NCBI GenBank assembly: GCA_009746045.1
Contig: RPFO01000104.1
Coordinates: 5,648,395 to 5,712,394, forward strand
DNA length: 64,000 bases
Source of the DNA: Mesostigma viride
Lineage: Eukaryota; Streptophyta; Mesostigmatophyceae; Mesostigmatales; Mesostigmataceae
Reading direction: 5' to 3'
Shown: piece by piece, positions 30,286 through 45,200 of the stretch
Layout of the letters: the number at the start of each line of letters is the position of its first letter
Numbering within the stretch: position 1 is the first letter of the stretch
Position numbers and translations under genes: made by a program
Notes under the pieces: generated by a model
Database searches by the model: none
Told to the model about the DNA's origin: nothing
The model's input: only the letters and a program-made list of their open reading frames with translations

Positions 30286-33200
30286 GTGTCCACCCGGTTC
30301 CTGTATCGTGTCCACCCGGTTCCTGTACAGTGTCCACCCGGTTCCTGTACAGTGTCCACCCGGTTCCTGTACAGTGTCCACCCGGTTCCTGTATCGTGTC
30401 CACCCGGTTCCTGTATCGTGTCCACCCGGTTCCTGTATTGTGTCCACCCGGTTCCTGTACAGTGTCCACCCGGTTCCTGTATAGTGTCCACCCGGTTCCT
30501 GTACAGTGTCCACCCGGTTCCTGTATAGTGTCCACCCGGTTCCTGTATCGTGTCCACCCGGTTCCTGTATCGTGTCCACCCGGTTCCTGTATAGTGTCCA
30601 CCTGGTTCCTGTACAGTGTCCACCCGGTTCCTGTATCGCGTCCACCCGGTTCCTGTATAGTGTCCACCCGGTTCCTGTATAGTGTCCACCCGGTTCCTGT
30701 ATCGTGTCCACCCGGTTCCTGTACAGTGTCCACCCGGTTCCTGTACAGTGTCCACCCGGTTCCTGTATCGTGTCCACCCGGTTCCTGTATCGCGTCCACC
30801 CGGTTCCTGTACAGTGTCCACCCGGTTCCTGTACAGTGTCCACCCGGTTCCTGTACACTGTCCACCCGGTTCCTGTACAGTGTCCACCCGGTTCCTGTAT
30901 CGTGTCCACCCGGTTCCTGTACAGTGTCCACCCGGTTCCTGTATCGTGTCCACCCGGTTCCTGTACAGTGTCCACCCGGTTCCTGTACAGTGTCCACCCG
31001 GTTCCTGTACAGTGTCCACCCGGTTCCTGTACAGTGTCCACCCGGTTCCTGTACAGTGTCCACCCGGTTCCTGTACAGTGTCCACCCGGTTCCTGTACAG
31101 TGTCCACCCGGTTCCTGTACAGTGTCCACCCGGTTCCTGTATCGTGTCCACCCGGTTCCTGTATCGTGTCCACCCGGTTCCTGTATAGTGTCCACCTGGT
31201 TCCTGTACAGTGTCCACCCGGTTCCTGTATCGTGTCCACCTGGTTCCTGTACAGTGTCCACCCGGTTCCTGTACAGTGTCCACCCGGTTCCTGTATCGTG
31301 TCCACCCGGTTCCTGTACAGTGTCCACCCGGTTCCTGTACAGTGTCCACCCGGTTCCTGTACAGTGTCCACCCGGTTCCTGTATAGTGTCCACCCGGTTC
31401 CTGTATCGTGTCCACCCGGTTCCTGTACAGTGTCCACCCGGTTCCTGTATCGCGTCCACCCGGTTCCTGTACAGTGTCCACCCGGTTCCTGAATCGTGTC
31501 CACCCGGTTCCTGCATCGTGTCCACCCGGTTCCTGTATCGTGTCCACCCGGTTCCTGTATCGTGTCCACCCGGTTCCTGTACAGTGTCCACCCGGTTCCT
31601 GTATAGTGTCCACCCGGTTCCTGTATGGTGTCCACCCGGTTCCTGTATCGTGTCCACCCGGTTCCTGTATCGCGTCCACCCGGTTCCTGTACAGTGTCCA
31701 CCCGGTTCCTGTATCATGTCCACCCGGTTCCTGTATCGCGTCCACCCGGTTCCTGTACAGTGTCCACCCGGTTCCTGTATCGCGTCCACCCGGTTCCTGT
31801 ATCGCGTCCACCCGGTACCTGTATCGTGTCCACCCGGTTCCTGTACAGTGTCCACCCGGTTCCTGTATCGCGTCCACCCGGTTCCTGTATCGCGTCCACC
31901 CGGTTCCTGTATCGCGTCCACCCGGTTCCTGTACAGTGTCCACCCGGTTCCTGTATCGTGTCCACCCGGTTCCTGTATAGTGTCCACCCGGTTCCTGTAT
32001 CGCGTCCACCCGGTTCCTGTATCGCGTCCACCCGGTTCCTGTACAGTGTCCACCCGGTTCCTGTACAGTGTCCACCCGGTTCCTGTATCGTGTCCACCCG
32101 GTTCCTGTATCGTGTCCACCCGGTTCCTGTATCGTGTCCACCCGGTTCCTGTATCGTGTCCACCTGGTTCCTGTATCGTGTCCACCCGGTTCCTGTATCG
32201 TGTCCACCCGGTTCCTGTATCGTGTCCACCCGGTTCCTGTACAGTGTCCACCCGGTTCCTGTACAGTGTCCACCCGGTTCTTGTATCGTGGCCACCCGGT
32301 TCCTGTATCGCGTCCACCCGGTTCCTGTATCGTGTCCACCCGGTTCCTGTATCGTGTCCACCCGGTTCCTGTATCGCGTCCACCCGGTTCCTGTACAGTG
32401 TCCACCCGGTTCCTGTATCATGTCCACCCGGTTCTTGTATCGTGTCCACCCGGTTCCTGTACAGTGTCCACCCGGTTCCTGTATCGCGTCCACCCGGTTC
32501 CTGTATCGTGTCCACCCGGTTCCTGTATCGTGTCCACCCGGTTCCTGTACAGTGTCCACCCGGTTCCTGTATCGCGTCCACCCGGTTCCTGTATCGCGTC
32601 CACCCGGTTCCTGTATCGCGTCCACCCGGTTCCTGTACAGTGTCCACCCGGTTCCTGTATAGTGTCCACCCGGTTCCTGTATCGTGTCCACCCGGTTCCT
32701 GTATCGCGTCCACCCGGTTCCTGTACAGTGTCCACCCGGTTCCTGTATCGCGTCCACCCGGTTCCTGTATCGTGTCCACCCGGTTCCTGTATCGTGTCCA
32801 CCCGGTTCCTGTACAGTGTCCACCCGGTTCCTGTAAAGTGTCCACCTGGTTCCTGTACAGTGTCCACCCGGTTCCTGTATCGTGTCCACCTGGTTCCTGT
32901 ACAGTGTCCACCCGGTTCCTGTACAGTGTCCACCCGGTTCCTGTATCGTGTCCACCCGGTTCCTGTACAGTGTCCACCCGGTTCCTGTACAGTGTCCACC
33001 CGGTTCCTGTACAGTGTCCACCCGGTTCCTGTACAGTGTCCACCCGGTTCCTGCATCGTGTCCACCCGGTTCCTGTATCGTGTCCACCCGGTTCCTGTAT
33101 CGTGTCCACCCGGTTCCTGTACAGTGTCCACCCGGTTCCTGTACAGTGTCCACCCGGTTCCTGTACAGTGTCCACCCGGTTCCTGTATAGTGTCCACCCG

Positions 33201-36200
33201 GTTCCTGTATCGTGTCCACCCGGTTCCTGTATAGTGTCCACCTGGTTCCTGTACAGTGTCCACCCGGTTCCTGTATCGTGTCCACCTGGTTCCTGTACAG
33301 TGTCCACCCGGTTCCTGTACAGTGTCCACCCGGTTCCTGTATCGTGTCCACCCGGTTCCTGTACAGTGTCCACCCGGTTCCTGTACAGCGTCCACCCGGT
33401 TCCTGTACAGTGTCCACCCGGTTCCTGTATCGTGTCCACCCGGTTCCTGTATCGCGTCCACCCGGTTCCTGTACAGTGTCCACCCGGTTCCTGTATCGCG
33501 TCCACCCGGTTCCTGTACAGTGTCCACCCGGTTCCTGTACAGTGTCCACCCGGTTCCTGTACAGTGTCCACCCGGTTCCTGTACAGTGTCCACCCGGTTC
33601 CTGCATCGCGTCCACCCGGTTCCTGCATCGCGTCCACCCGGTTCCTGTATCGCGTCCACCCGGTTCCTGTACAGTGTCCACCCGGTTCCTGTACAGTGTC
33701 CACCCGGTTCCTGTACAGTGTCCACCCGGTTCGTGTACAGTGTCCACCCGGTTCCTGTACAGTGTCCACCCGGTTCCTGTATCGTGTCCACCCGGTTCCT
33801 GTATCGCGTCCACCCGGTTCCTGTACAGTGTCCACCCGGTTCCTGTATCGCGTCCACCCGGTTCCTGTATCCCGTCCACCCGGTTCCTGTATCGTGTCCA
33901 CCCGGTTCCTGTACAGTGTCCACCCGGTTCCTGTATCGCGTCCACCCGGTTCCTGTATCGCGTCCACCCGGTTCCTGTATCGCGTCCACCCGGTTCCTGT
34001 ACAGTGTCCACCCGGTTCCTGTATCGTGTCCACCCGGTTCCTGTATCGCGTCCACCCGGTTCCTGTATCGTGTCCACCCGGTTCCTGTATCGTGTCCACC
34101 CGGTTCATGTATCGTGTCCACCCGGTTCCTGTATCGCGTCCACCCGGTTCCTGTATCGCGTCCACCCGGTTCCTGTATCGTGTCCACCCGGTTCCTGTAT
34201 CGTGTCCACCCGGTTCATGTATCGCGTCCACCCGGTTCCTGTATAGTGTCCACCCGGTTCCTGTATCGCGTCCACCCGGTTCCTGTATCGCGTCCACCCG
34301 GTTCCTGTATCGTGTCCACCCGGTTCCTGTATCGCGTCCACCCGGTTCCTGTATCGCGTCCACCCGGTTCCTGTATCGTGTCCACCCGGTTCCTGTACCG
34401 TGTCCACCCGGTTCCTGTATCGTGTCCACCCGGTTCCTGTATCGTGTCCACCCGGTTCCTGTATCGTGTCCACCCGGTTCCTGTATCGCGTCCACCCGGT
34501 TCCTGTATCGCGTCCACCCGGTTCCTGTATCGCGTCCACCCGGTTCCTGTACAGTGTCCACCCGGTTCCTGTATCGCGTCCACCCGGTTCCTGTATCGCG
34601 TCCACCCGGTTCCTGTATCGCGTCCACCCGGTTCCTGTACAGTGTCCACCCGGTTCCTGTATCGTGTCCACCCGGTTCCTGTATAGTGTCCACCCGGTTC
34701 CTGTATCGCGTCCACCCGGTTCCTGTATCGCGTCCACCCGGTTCCTGTACAGTGTCCACCCGGTTCCTGTACAGTGTCCACCCGGTTCCTGTATCGTGTC
34801 CACCCGGTTCCTGTATCGTGTCCACCCGGTTCCTGTATCGTGTCCACCCGGTTCCTGTATCGTGTCCACCTGGTTCCTGTATCGTGTCCACCCGGTTCCT
34901 GTATCGTGTCCACCCGGTTCCTGTATCGTGTCCACCCGGTTCCTGTACAGTGTCCACCCGGTTCCTGTACAGTGTCCACCCGGTTCTTGTATCGTGGCCA
35001 CCCGGTTCCTGTATCGCGTCCACCCGGTTCCTGTATCGTGTCCACCCGGTTCCTGTATCGCGTCCACCCGGTTCCTGTATCGCGTCCACCCGGTTCCTGT
35101 ATCGTGTCCACCCGGTTCCTGTATCGTGTCCACCCGGTTCCTGTATCGTGTCCACCCGGTTCCTGTATCGTGTCCACCCGGTTCCTGTATCGCGTCCACC
35201 CGGTTCCTGTATCGTGTCCACCCGGTTCCTGTATCGTGTCCACCCGGTTCCTGTATCGCGTCCACCCGGTTCCTGTACAGTGTCCACCCGGTTCCTGTAT
35301 CGTGTCCACCCGGTTCCTGTATCGTGTCCACCCGGTTCCTGTACAGTGTCCACCCGGTTCCTGTACAGTGTCCACCCGGTTCTGTATCGTGGCCACCCGG
35401 TTCCTGTATCGTGTCCACCCGGTTCCTGTATCGCGTCCACCCGGTTCCTGTATCGTGTCCACCCGGTTCCTGTATCGCGTCCACCCGGTTCCTGTACAGT
35501 GTCCACCCGGTTCCTGTATCATGTCCACCCGGTTCTTGTATCGTGTCCACCCGGTTCCTGTACAGTGTCCACCCGGTTCCTGTATCGCGTCCACCCGGTT
35601 CCTGTATCGTGTCCACCCGGTTCCTGTATCGTGTCCACCCGGTTCCTGTACAGTGTCCACCCGGTTCCTGTATCGCGTCCACCCGGTTCCTGTATCGCGT
35701 CCACCCGGTTCCTGTATCGCGTCCACCCGGTTCCTGTACAGTGTCCACCCGGTTCCTGTATAGTGTCCACCCGGTTCCTGTATCGTGTCCACCCGGTTCC
35801 TGTATCGCGTCCACCCGGTTCCTGTACAGTGTCCACCCGGTTCCTGTATCGCGTCCACCCGGTTCCTGTATCGTGTCCACCCGGTTCCTGTATCGTGTCC
35901 ACCCGGTTCCTGTACAGTGTCCACCCGGTTCCTGTAAAGTGTCCACCTGGTTCCTGTACAGTGTCCACCCGGTTCCTGTATCGTGTCCACCTGGTTCCTG
36001 TACAGTGTCCACCCGGTTCCTGTACAGTGTCCACCCGGTTCCTGTATCGTGTCCACCCGGTTCCTGTACAGTGTCCACCCGGTTCCTGTACAGTGTCCAC
36101 CCGGTTCCTGTACAGTGTCCACCCGGTTCCTGTACAGTGTCCACCCGGTTCCTGCATCGTGTCCACCCGGTTCCTGTATCGTGTCCACCCGGTTCCTGTA

Positions 36201-39200
36201 TCGTGTCCACCCGGTTCCTGTACAGTGTCCACCCGGTTCCTGTACAGTGTCCACCCGGTTCCTGTACAGTGTCCACCCGGTTCCTGTATAGTGTCCACCC
36301 GGTTCCTGTATCGTGTCCACCCGGTTCCTGTATAGTGTCCACCTGGTTCCTGTACAGTGTCCACCCGGTTCCTGTATCGTGTCCACCCGGTTCCTGTACA
36401 GTGTCCACCCGGTTCCTGTACAGTGTCCACCCGGTTCCTGTACAGTGTCCACCCGGTTCCTGTACAGTGTCCACCCGGTTCCTGTACAGCGTCCACCCGG
36501 TTCCTGTACAGTGTCCACCCGGTTCCTGTATCGTGTCCACCCGGTTCCTGTATCGCGTCCACCCGGTTCCTGTACAGTGTCCACCCGGTTCCTGTATCGC
36601 GTCCACCCGGTTCCTGTACAGTGTCCACCCGGTTCCTGTACAGTGTCCACCCGGTTCCTGTACAGTGTCCACCCGGTTCCTGTACAGTGTCCACCCGGTT
36701 CCTGCATCGCGTCCACCCGGTTCCTGCATCGCGTCCACCCGGTTCCTGTATCGCGTCCACCCGGTTCCTGTACAGTGTCCACCCGGTTCCTGTACAGTGT
36801 CCACCCGGTTCCTGTACAGTGTCCACCCGGTTCGTGTACAGTGTCCACCCGGTTCCTGTACAGTGTCCACCCGGTTCCTGTATCGTGTCCACCCGGTTCC
36901 TGTATCGCGTCCACCCGGTTCCTGTACAGTGTCCACCCGGTTCCTGTATCGCGTCCACCCGGTTCCTGTATCGCGTCCACCCGGTTCCTGTATCGTGTCC
37001 ACCCGGTTCCTGTACAGTGTCCACCCGGTTCCTGTATCGCGTCCACCCGGTTCCTGTATCGCGTCCACCCGGTTCCTGTATCGCGTCCACCCGGTTCCTG
37101 TACAGTGTCCACCCGGTTCCTGTATCGTGTCCACCCGGTTCCTGTATAGTGTCCACCCGGTTCCTGTATCGCGTCCACCCGGTTCCTGTATCGCGTCCAC
37201 CCGGTTCCTGTACAGTGTCCACCCGGTTCCTGTACAGTGTCCACCCGGTTCCTGTATCGTGTCCACCCGGTTCCTGTATCGTGTCCACCCGGTTCCTGTA
37301 TCGTGTCCACCCGGTTCCTGTATCGTGTCCACCTGGTTCCTGTATCGTGTCCACCCGGTTCCTGTATCGTGTCCACCCGGTTCCTGTATCGTGTCCACCC
37401 GGTTCCTGTACAGTGTCCACCCGGTTCCTGTACAGTGTCCACCCGGTTCCTGTATCGTGGCCACTCGGTTCCTTTATCGCGTCCACCCGGTTCCTGTATC
37501 GTGTCCACCCGGTTCCTGCATCGTGTCCACCCGGTTCCTGTATCGCGTCCACCCGGTTCCTGTATCGTGTCCACCCGGTTCCTGTATCGTGTCCACCCGG
37601 TTCCTGTATCGCGTCCACCCGGTTCCTGTACAGTGTCCACCCGGTTCCTGTACAGTGTCCACCCGGTTCCTGTATCGCGTCCACCCGGTTCCTGTATCGT
37701 GTCCACCCGGTTCCTGTATCGTGTCCACCCGGTTCCTGTACAGTGTCCACCCGGTTCCTGTACAGTGTCCACCCGGTTCCTGTATCGTGGCCACTCGGTT
37801 CCTGTATCGCGTCCACCCGGTTCCTGTATCGTGTCCACCCGGTTCCTGTATCGTGGCCACTCGGTTCCTGTATCGCGTCCACCCGGTTCCTGTATCGTGT
37901 CCACCCGGTTCCTGTATCGTGTCCACCCGGTTCCTGTATCGCGTCCACCCGGTTCCTGTACAGTGTCCACCCGGTTCCTGTATCATGTCCACCCGGTTCT
38001 TGTATCGTGTCCACCCGGTTCCTGTACAGTGTCCACCCGGTTCCTGTATCGCGTCCACCCGGTTCCTGTATCGTGTCCACCCGGTTCCTGTATCGTGTCC
38101 ACCCGGTTCCTGTACAGTGTCCACCCGGTTCCTGTATCGCGTCCACCCGGTTCCTGTATCGCGTCCACCCGGTTCCTGTATCGCGTCCACCCGGTTCCTG
38201 TATCGCGTCCACCCGGTTCCTGTATCGCGTCCACCCGGTTCCTGTACAGTGTCCACCCGGTTCCTGTATCGTGTCCACCCGGTTCCTGTATCGTCCACCC
38301 GGTTCCTGTATCGCGTCCACCCGGTTCCTGTATCGCGTCCACCCGGTTCCTGTATCGCGTCCACCCGGTTCCTGTACAGTGTCCACCCGGTTCCTGTATA
38401 GTGTCCACCCGGTTCCTGTATCGTGTCCACCCGGTTCCTGTATCGCGTCCACCCGGTTCCTGTACAGTGTCCACCCGGTTCCTGTATCGCGTCCACCTGG
38501 TTCCTGTATCGTGTCCACCCGGTTCCTGTATCGTGTCCACCCGGTTCCTGTACAGTGTCCACCCGGTTCCTGTAAAGTGTCCACCTGGTTCCTGTACAGT
38601 GTCCACCCGGTTCCTGTATCGTGTCCACCTGGTTCCTGTACAGTGTCCACCCGGTTCCTGTACAGTGTCCACCCGGTTCCTGTATCGTGTCCACCCGGTT
38701 CCTGTACAGTGTCCACCCGGTTCCTGTACAGTGTCCACCCGGTTCCTGTACAGTGTCCACCCGGTTCCTGTACAGTGTCCACCCGGTTCCTGCATCGTGT
38801 CCACCCGGTTCCTGTATCGTGTCCACCCGGTTCCTGTATCGTGTCCACCCGGTTCCTGTACAGTGTCCACCCGGTTCCTGTACAGTGTCCACCCGGTTCC
38901 TGTACAGTGTCCACCCGGTTCCTGTATAGTGTCCACCCGGTTCCTGTATCGTGTCCACCCGGTTCCTGTATAGTGTCCACCTGGTTCCTGTACAGTGTCC
39001 ACCCGGTTCCTGTATCGTGTCCACCTGGTTCCTGTACAGTGTCCACCCGGTTCCTGTACAGTGTCCACCCGGTTCCTGTATCGTGTCCACCCGGTTCCTG
39101 TACAGTGTCCACCCGGTTCCTGTACAGTGTCCACCCGGTTCCTGTACAGTGTCCACCCGGTTCCTGTATCGTGTCCACCCGGTTCCTGTATCGCGTCCAC

Positions 39201-42200
39201 CCGGTTCCTGTACAGTGTCCACCCGGTTCCTGTATCGCGTCCACCCGGTTCCTGTACAGTGTCCACCCGGTTCCTGTACAGTGTCCACCCGGTTCCTGTA
39301 CAGTGTCCACCCGGTTCCTGTACAGTGTCCACCCGGTTCCTGCATCGCGTCCACCCGGTTCCTGCATCGCGTCCACCCGGTTCCTGTATCGCGTCCACCC
39401 GGTTCCTGTACAGTGTCCACCCGGTTCCTGTACAGTGTCCACCCGGTTCCTGTACAGTGTCCACCCGGTTCCTGTACAGTGTCCACCCGGTTCCTGTACA
39501 GTGTCCACCCGGTTCCTGTATCGTGTCCACCCGGTTCCTGTATCGCGTCCACCCGGTTCCTGTACAGTGTCCACCCGGTTCCTGTATCGTGTCCACCCGG
39601 TTCTGTATCGCGTCCACCCGGTTCCTGTACAGTGTCCACCCGGTTCCTGTATCGTGTCCACCCGGTTCCTGTATCGCGTCCACCCGGTTCCTGTTACAGT
39701 GTCCACCCGGTTCCTGTATCGCGTCCACCCGGTTCCTGTTACAGTGTCCACCCGGTTCCTGTACAGTGTCCACCCGGTTCCTGTACAGTGTCCACCCGGT
39801 TCCTGTACAGTGTCCACCCGGTTCCTGTATCGTGTCCACCCGGTTCCTGCATCGCGTCCACCCGGTTCCTGTATCGCGTCCACCCGGTTCCTGTACAGTG
39901 TCCACCCGGTTCCTGTACAGTGTCCACCCGGTTCCTGTACAGTGTCCACCCGGTTCCTGTACAGTGTCCACCCGGTTCCTGTACAGTGTCCACCCGGTTC
40001 CTGTATCGTGTCCACCCGGTTCCTGTATCGCGTCCACCCGGTTCCTGTACAGTGTCCACCCGGTTCCTGTATCGCGTCCACCCGGTTCCTTTATCGTGTC
40101 CACCCGGTTCCTGTACAGTGTCCACCCGGTTCCTGTACAGTGTCCACCCGGTTCCTGTATCGTGTCCACCCGGTTCCTGTATCGTGTCCACCCGGTTCCT
40201 GTACAGTGTCCACCCGGTTCCTGTATCGCGTCCACCCGGTTCCTGTATCGCGTCCACCCGGTTCCTGTATCGTGTCCACCCGGTTCCTGTACAGTGTCCA
40301 CCCGGTTCCTGTATCGTGTCCACCCGGTTCCTGTATCGTGTCCACCCGGTTCCTGTATCGCGTCCACCCGGTTCCTGTACAGTGTCCACCCGGTTCCTGT
40401 ATCGCGTCCACCCGGTTCCTGTATCGTGTCCACCCGGTTCCTGTATCGTGTCCACCCGGTTCCTGTACAGTGTCCACCCGGTTCCTGTAAGTGTCCACCC
40501 GGTTCCTGTACAGTGTCCACCCGGTTCCTGTATCGTGTCCACCGGTTCCTGTACAGTGTCCACCCGGTTCCTGTACAGTGTCCACCCGGTTCCTGTATCG
40601 TGTCCACCCGGTTCCTGTACAGTGTCCACCCGGTTCCTGTACAGTGTCCACCCGGTTCCTGTACAGTGTCCACCCGGTTCCTGTACAGTGTCCACCCGGT
40701 TCCTGTATCGTGTCCACCCGGTTCCTGTATCGTGTCCACCCGGTTCCTGTATCGTGTCCACCCGGTTCCTGTACAGTGTCCACCCGGTTCCTGTACAGTG
40801 TCCACCCGGTTCCTGTACAGTGTCCACCCGGTTCCTGTACAGTGTCCACCCGGTTCCTGTACAGTGTCCACCCGGTTCCTGTACAGTGTCCACCCGGTTC
40901 CTGTACAGTGTCCACCCGGTTCCTGTATCGTGTCCACCCGGTTCCTGCATCGCGTCCACCCGGTTCCTGTATCGCGTCCACCCGGTTCCTGTACAGTGTC
41001 CACCCGGTTCCTGTACAGTGTCCACCCGGTTCCTGTACAGTGTCCACCCGGTTCCTGTACAGTGTCCACCCGGTTCCTGTACAGTGTCCACCCGGTTCCT
41101 GTATCGTGTCCACCCGGTTCCTGTATCGCGTCCATCCGGTTCCTGTACAGTGTCCACCCGGTTCCTGCATCGCGTCCACCCGGTTCCTTTATCGTGTCCA
41201 CCCGGTTCCTGTACAGTGTCCACCCGGTTCCTGTATCGTGTCCACCCGGTTCCTGTACAGTGTCCACCCGGTTCCTGTATCGTGTCCACCCGGTTCCTGT
41301 ATCGCGTCCACCCGGTTCCTGTATCGTGTCCACCCGGTTCCTGTATCGTGTCCACCCGGTTCCTGTATCGTGTCCACCCGGTTCCTGTATCGCGTCCACC
41401 CGGTTCCTGTACAGTGTCCACCCGGTTCCTGTATCGCGTCCACCCGGTTCCTGTATCGTGTCCACCCGGTTCCTGTATCGTGTCCACCCGGTTCCTGTAT
41501 CGCGTCCACCCGGTTCCTGTATCGCGTCCACCCGGTTCCTGTACAGTGTCCACCCGGTTCCTGTATAGTGTCCACCCGGTTCCTGTATCGTGTCCACCCG
41601 GTTCCTGTATCGCGTCCACCCGGTTCCTGTACAGTGTCCACCCGGTTCCTGTATCGTCCACCCGGTTCCTGTATCGTGTCCACCCGGTTCCTGTATCGTG
41701 TCCACCCGGTTCCTGTACAGTGTCCACCCGGTTCCTGTATCGTGTCCACCCGGTTCCTGTATCGTGTCCACCCGGTTCCTGTACAGTGTCCACCCGGTTC
41801 CTGTACAGTGTCCACCCGGTTCCTGTATCGTGTCCACCCGGTTCCTGTACAGTGTCCACCCGGTTCCTGTACAGTGTCCACCCGGTTCCTGTATCGTGTC
41901 CACCCGGTTCCTGTACAGTGTCCACCCGGTTCCTGTACAGTGTCCACCCGGTTCCTGTACAGTGTCCACCCGGTTCCTGTACAGTGTCCACCCGGTTCCT
42001 GTATCGTGTCCACCCGGTTCCTGTATCGTGTCCACCCGGTTCCTGTATCGTGTCCACCCGGTTCCTGTACAGTGTCCACCCGGTTCCTGTACAGTGTCCA
42101 CCCGGTTCCTGTACAGTGTCCACCCGGTTCCTGTATCGTGTCCACCCGGTTCCTGTATCGTGTCCACCCGGTTCCTGTATAGTGTCCACCCGGTTCCTGT

Positions 42201-45200
42201 ACAGTGTCCACCCGGTTCCTGTATCGTGTCCACCCGGTTCCTGTACAGTGTCCACCCGGTTCCTGTACAGTGTCCACCCGGTTCCTGTATCGTGTCCACC
42301 CGGTTCCTGTACAGTGTCCACCCGGTTCCTGTACAGTGTCCACCCGGTTCCTGTACAGTGTCCACCCGGTTCCTGTATCGTGTCCACCCGGTTCCTGTAT
42401 CGCGTCCACCCGGTTCCTGTACAGTGTCCACCCGGTTCCTGTATCGCGTCCACCCGGTTCCTGTACAGTGTCCACCCGGTTCCTGTACAGTGTCCACCCG
42501 GTTCCTGTACAGTGTCCACCCGGTTCCTGTACAGTGTCCACCCGGTTCCTGCATCGCGTCCACCCGGTTCCTGTATCGCGTCCACCCGGTTCCTGTATCG
42601 CGTCCACCCGGTTCCTGTACAGTGTCCACCCGGTTCCTGTACAGTGTCCACCCGGTTCCTGTACAGTGTCCACCCGGTTCCTGTACAGTGTCCACCCGGT
42701 TCCTGTACAGTGTCCACCCGGTTCCTGTATCGTGTCCACCCGGTTCCTGTATCGCGTCCACCCGGTTCCTGTATCGCGTCCACCCGGTTCCTGTACAGTG
42801 TCCACCCGGTTCCTGTATCGTGTCCACCCGGTTCCTGTATCGTGTCCACCCGGTTCCTGTATCGTGTCCACCCGGTTCCTGTATCGTGTCCACCCGGTTC
42901 CTGTATCGCGTCCACCCGGTTCCTGTACAGTGTCCACCCGGTTCCTGTATCGTGTCCACCCGGTTCCTGTACAGTGTCCACCCGGTTCCTGTATCGTGTC
43001 CACCCGGTTCCTGTATCGCGTCCACCCGGTTCCTGTATCGTGTCCACCCGGTTCCTGTACGTGTCCACCCGGTTCCTGTACAGTGTCCACCCGGTTCCTG
43101 TATCGCGTCCACCCGGTTCCTGTATCGCGTCCACCCGGTTCCTGTATCGCGTCCACCCGGTTCCTGTATCAGTGTCCACCCGGTTCCTGTACGTGTCCAC
43201 CCGGTTCCTGTACAATGTCCACCCGGTTCCTGTATCGTGTCCACCCGGTTCCTGTATCGCGTCCACCCGGTTCCTGTATCGCGTCCACCCGGTTCCTGTA
43301 CAGTGTCCACCCGGTTCCTGTACAGTGTCCACCCGGTTCCTGTACAGTGTCCACCCGGTTCCTGTATCGTGTCCACCCGGTTCCTGTATCGTGTCCACCC
43401 GGTTCCTGTACAGTGTCCACCCGGTTCCTGTATCGTGTCCACCCGGTTCCTGTATCGTGTCCACCCGGTTCCTGTATCGTGTCCACCCGGTTCCTGTATC
43501 GTGTCCACCCGGTTCCTGTACAGTGTCCACCCGGTTCCTGTATCGTGTCCACCCGGTTCCTGTATCGTGTCCACCCGGTTCCTGTATCGTGTCCACCCGG
43601 TTCCTGTATCGTGTCCACCCGGTTCCTGTAGTGTCCACCCGGTTCCTGTATCGTGTCCACCCGGTTCCTGTATCGTGTCCACCCGGTTCCTGTATCGTGT
43701 CCACCCGGTTCCTGTATCGTGTCCACCCGGTTCCTGTACGTGTCCACCCGGTTCCTGTACGTGTCCACCCGGTTCCTGTATCGTGTCCACCCGGTTCCTG
43801 TATCGTGTCCACCCGGTTCCTGTATCGTGTCCACCCGGTTCCTGTATCGTGTCCACCCGGTTCCTGTATCGTGTCCACCCGGTTCCTGTATCGTGTCCAC
43901 CCGGTTCCTGTATCGTGTCCACCCGGTTCCTGTATCGTGTCCACCCGGTTCCTGTATCGTGTCCACCCGGTTCCTGTATCGTGTCCACCCGGTTCCTGTA
44001 TCGTGTCCACCCGGTTCCTGTACAGTGTCCACCCGGTTCCTGTACGTGTCCACCCGGTTCCTGTATCGTGTCCACCCGGTTCCTGTATCGTGTCCACCCG
44101 GTTCCTGTATCGTGTCCACCCGGTTCCTGTATCGTGTCCACCCGGTTCCTGTATCGTGTCCACCCGGTTCCTGTATCGTGTCCACCCGGTTCCTGTACGT
44201 GTCCACCCGGTTCCTGTATCGTGTCCACCCGGTTCCTGTATCGTGTCCACCCGGTTCCTGTATCGTGTCCACCCGGTTCCTGTATCGTGTCCACCCGGTT
44301 CCTGTATCGTGTCCACCCGGTTCCTGTATCGTGTCCACCCGGTTCCTGTATCGTGTCCACCCGGTTCCTGTATCGTGTCCACCCGGTTCCTGTATCGTGT
44401 CCACCCGGTTCCTGTATCGTGTCCACCCGGTTCCTGTACGTGTCCACCCGGTTCCTGTATCGTGTCCACCCGGTTCCTGTATCGTGTCCACCCGGTTCCT
44501 GTATCGTGTCCACCCGGTTCCTGTACGTGTCCACCCGGTTCCTGTATCGTGTCCACCCGGTTCCTGTATCGTGTCCACCCGGTTCCTGTATCGTGTCCAC
44601 CCGGTTCCTGTATCGTGTCCACCCGGTTCCTGTATCGTGTCCACCCGGTTCCTGTATCGTGTCCACCCGGTTCCTGTATCGTGTCCACCCGGTTCCTGTA
44701 TCGTGTCCACCCGGTTCCTGTATCGTGTCCACCCGGTTCCTGTATCGTGTCCACCCGGTTCCTGTATCGTGTCCACCCGGTTCCTGTATCGTGTCCACCC
44801 GGTTCCTGTATCGTGTCCACCCGGTTCCTGTATCGTGTCCACCCGGTTCCTGTATCGTGTCCACCCGGTTCCTGTATCGTGTCCACCCGGTTCCTGTATC
44901 GTGTCCACCCGGTTCCTGTATCGTGTCCACCCGGTTCCTGTATCGTGTCCACCCGGTTCCTGTATCGTGTCCACCCGGTTCCTGTATCGTGTCCACCCGG
45001 TTCCTGTATCGTGTCCACCCGGTTCCTGTATCGTGTCCACCCGGTTCCTGTATCGTGTCCACCCGGTTCCTGTATCGTGTCCACCCGGTTCCTGTACGTG
45101 TCCACCCGGTTCCTGTATCGTGTCCACCCGGTTCCTGTATCGTGTCCACCCGGTTCCTGTATCGTGTCCACCCGGTTCCTGTATCGTGTCCACCCGGTTC

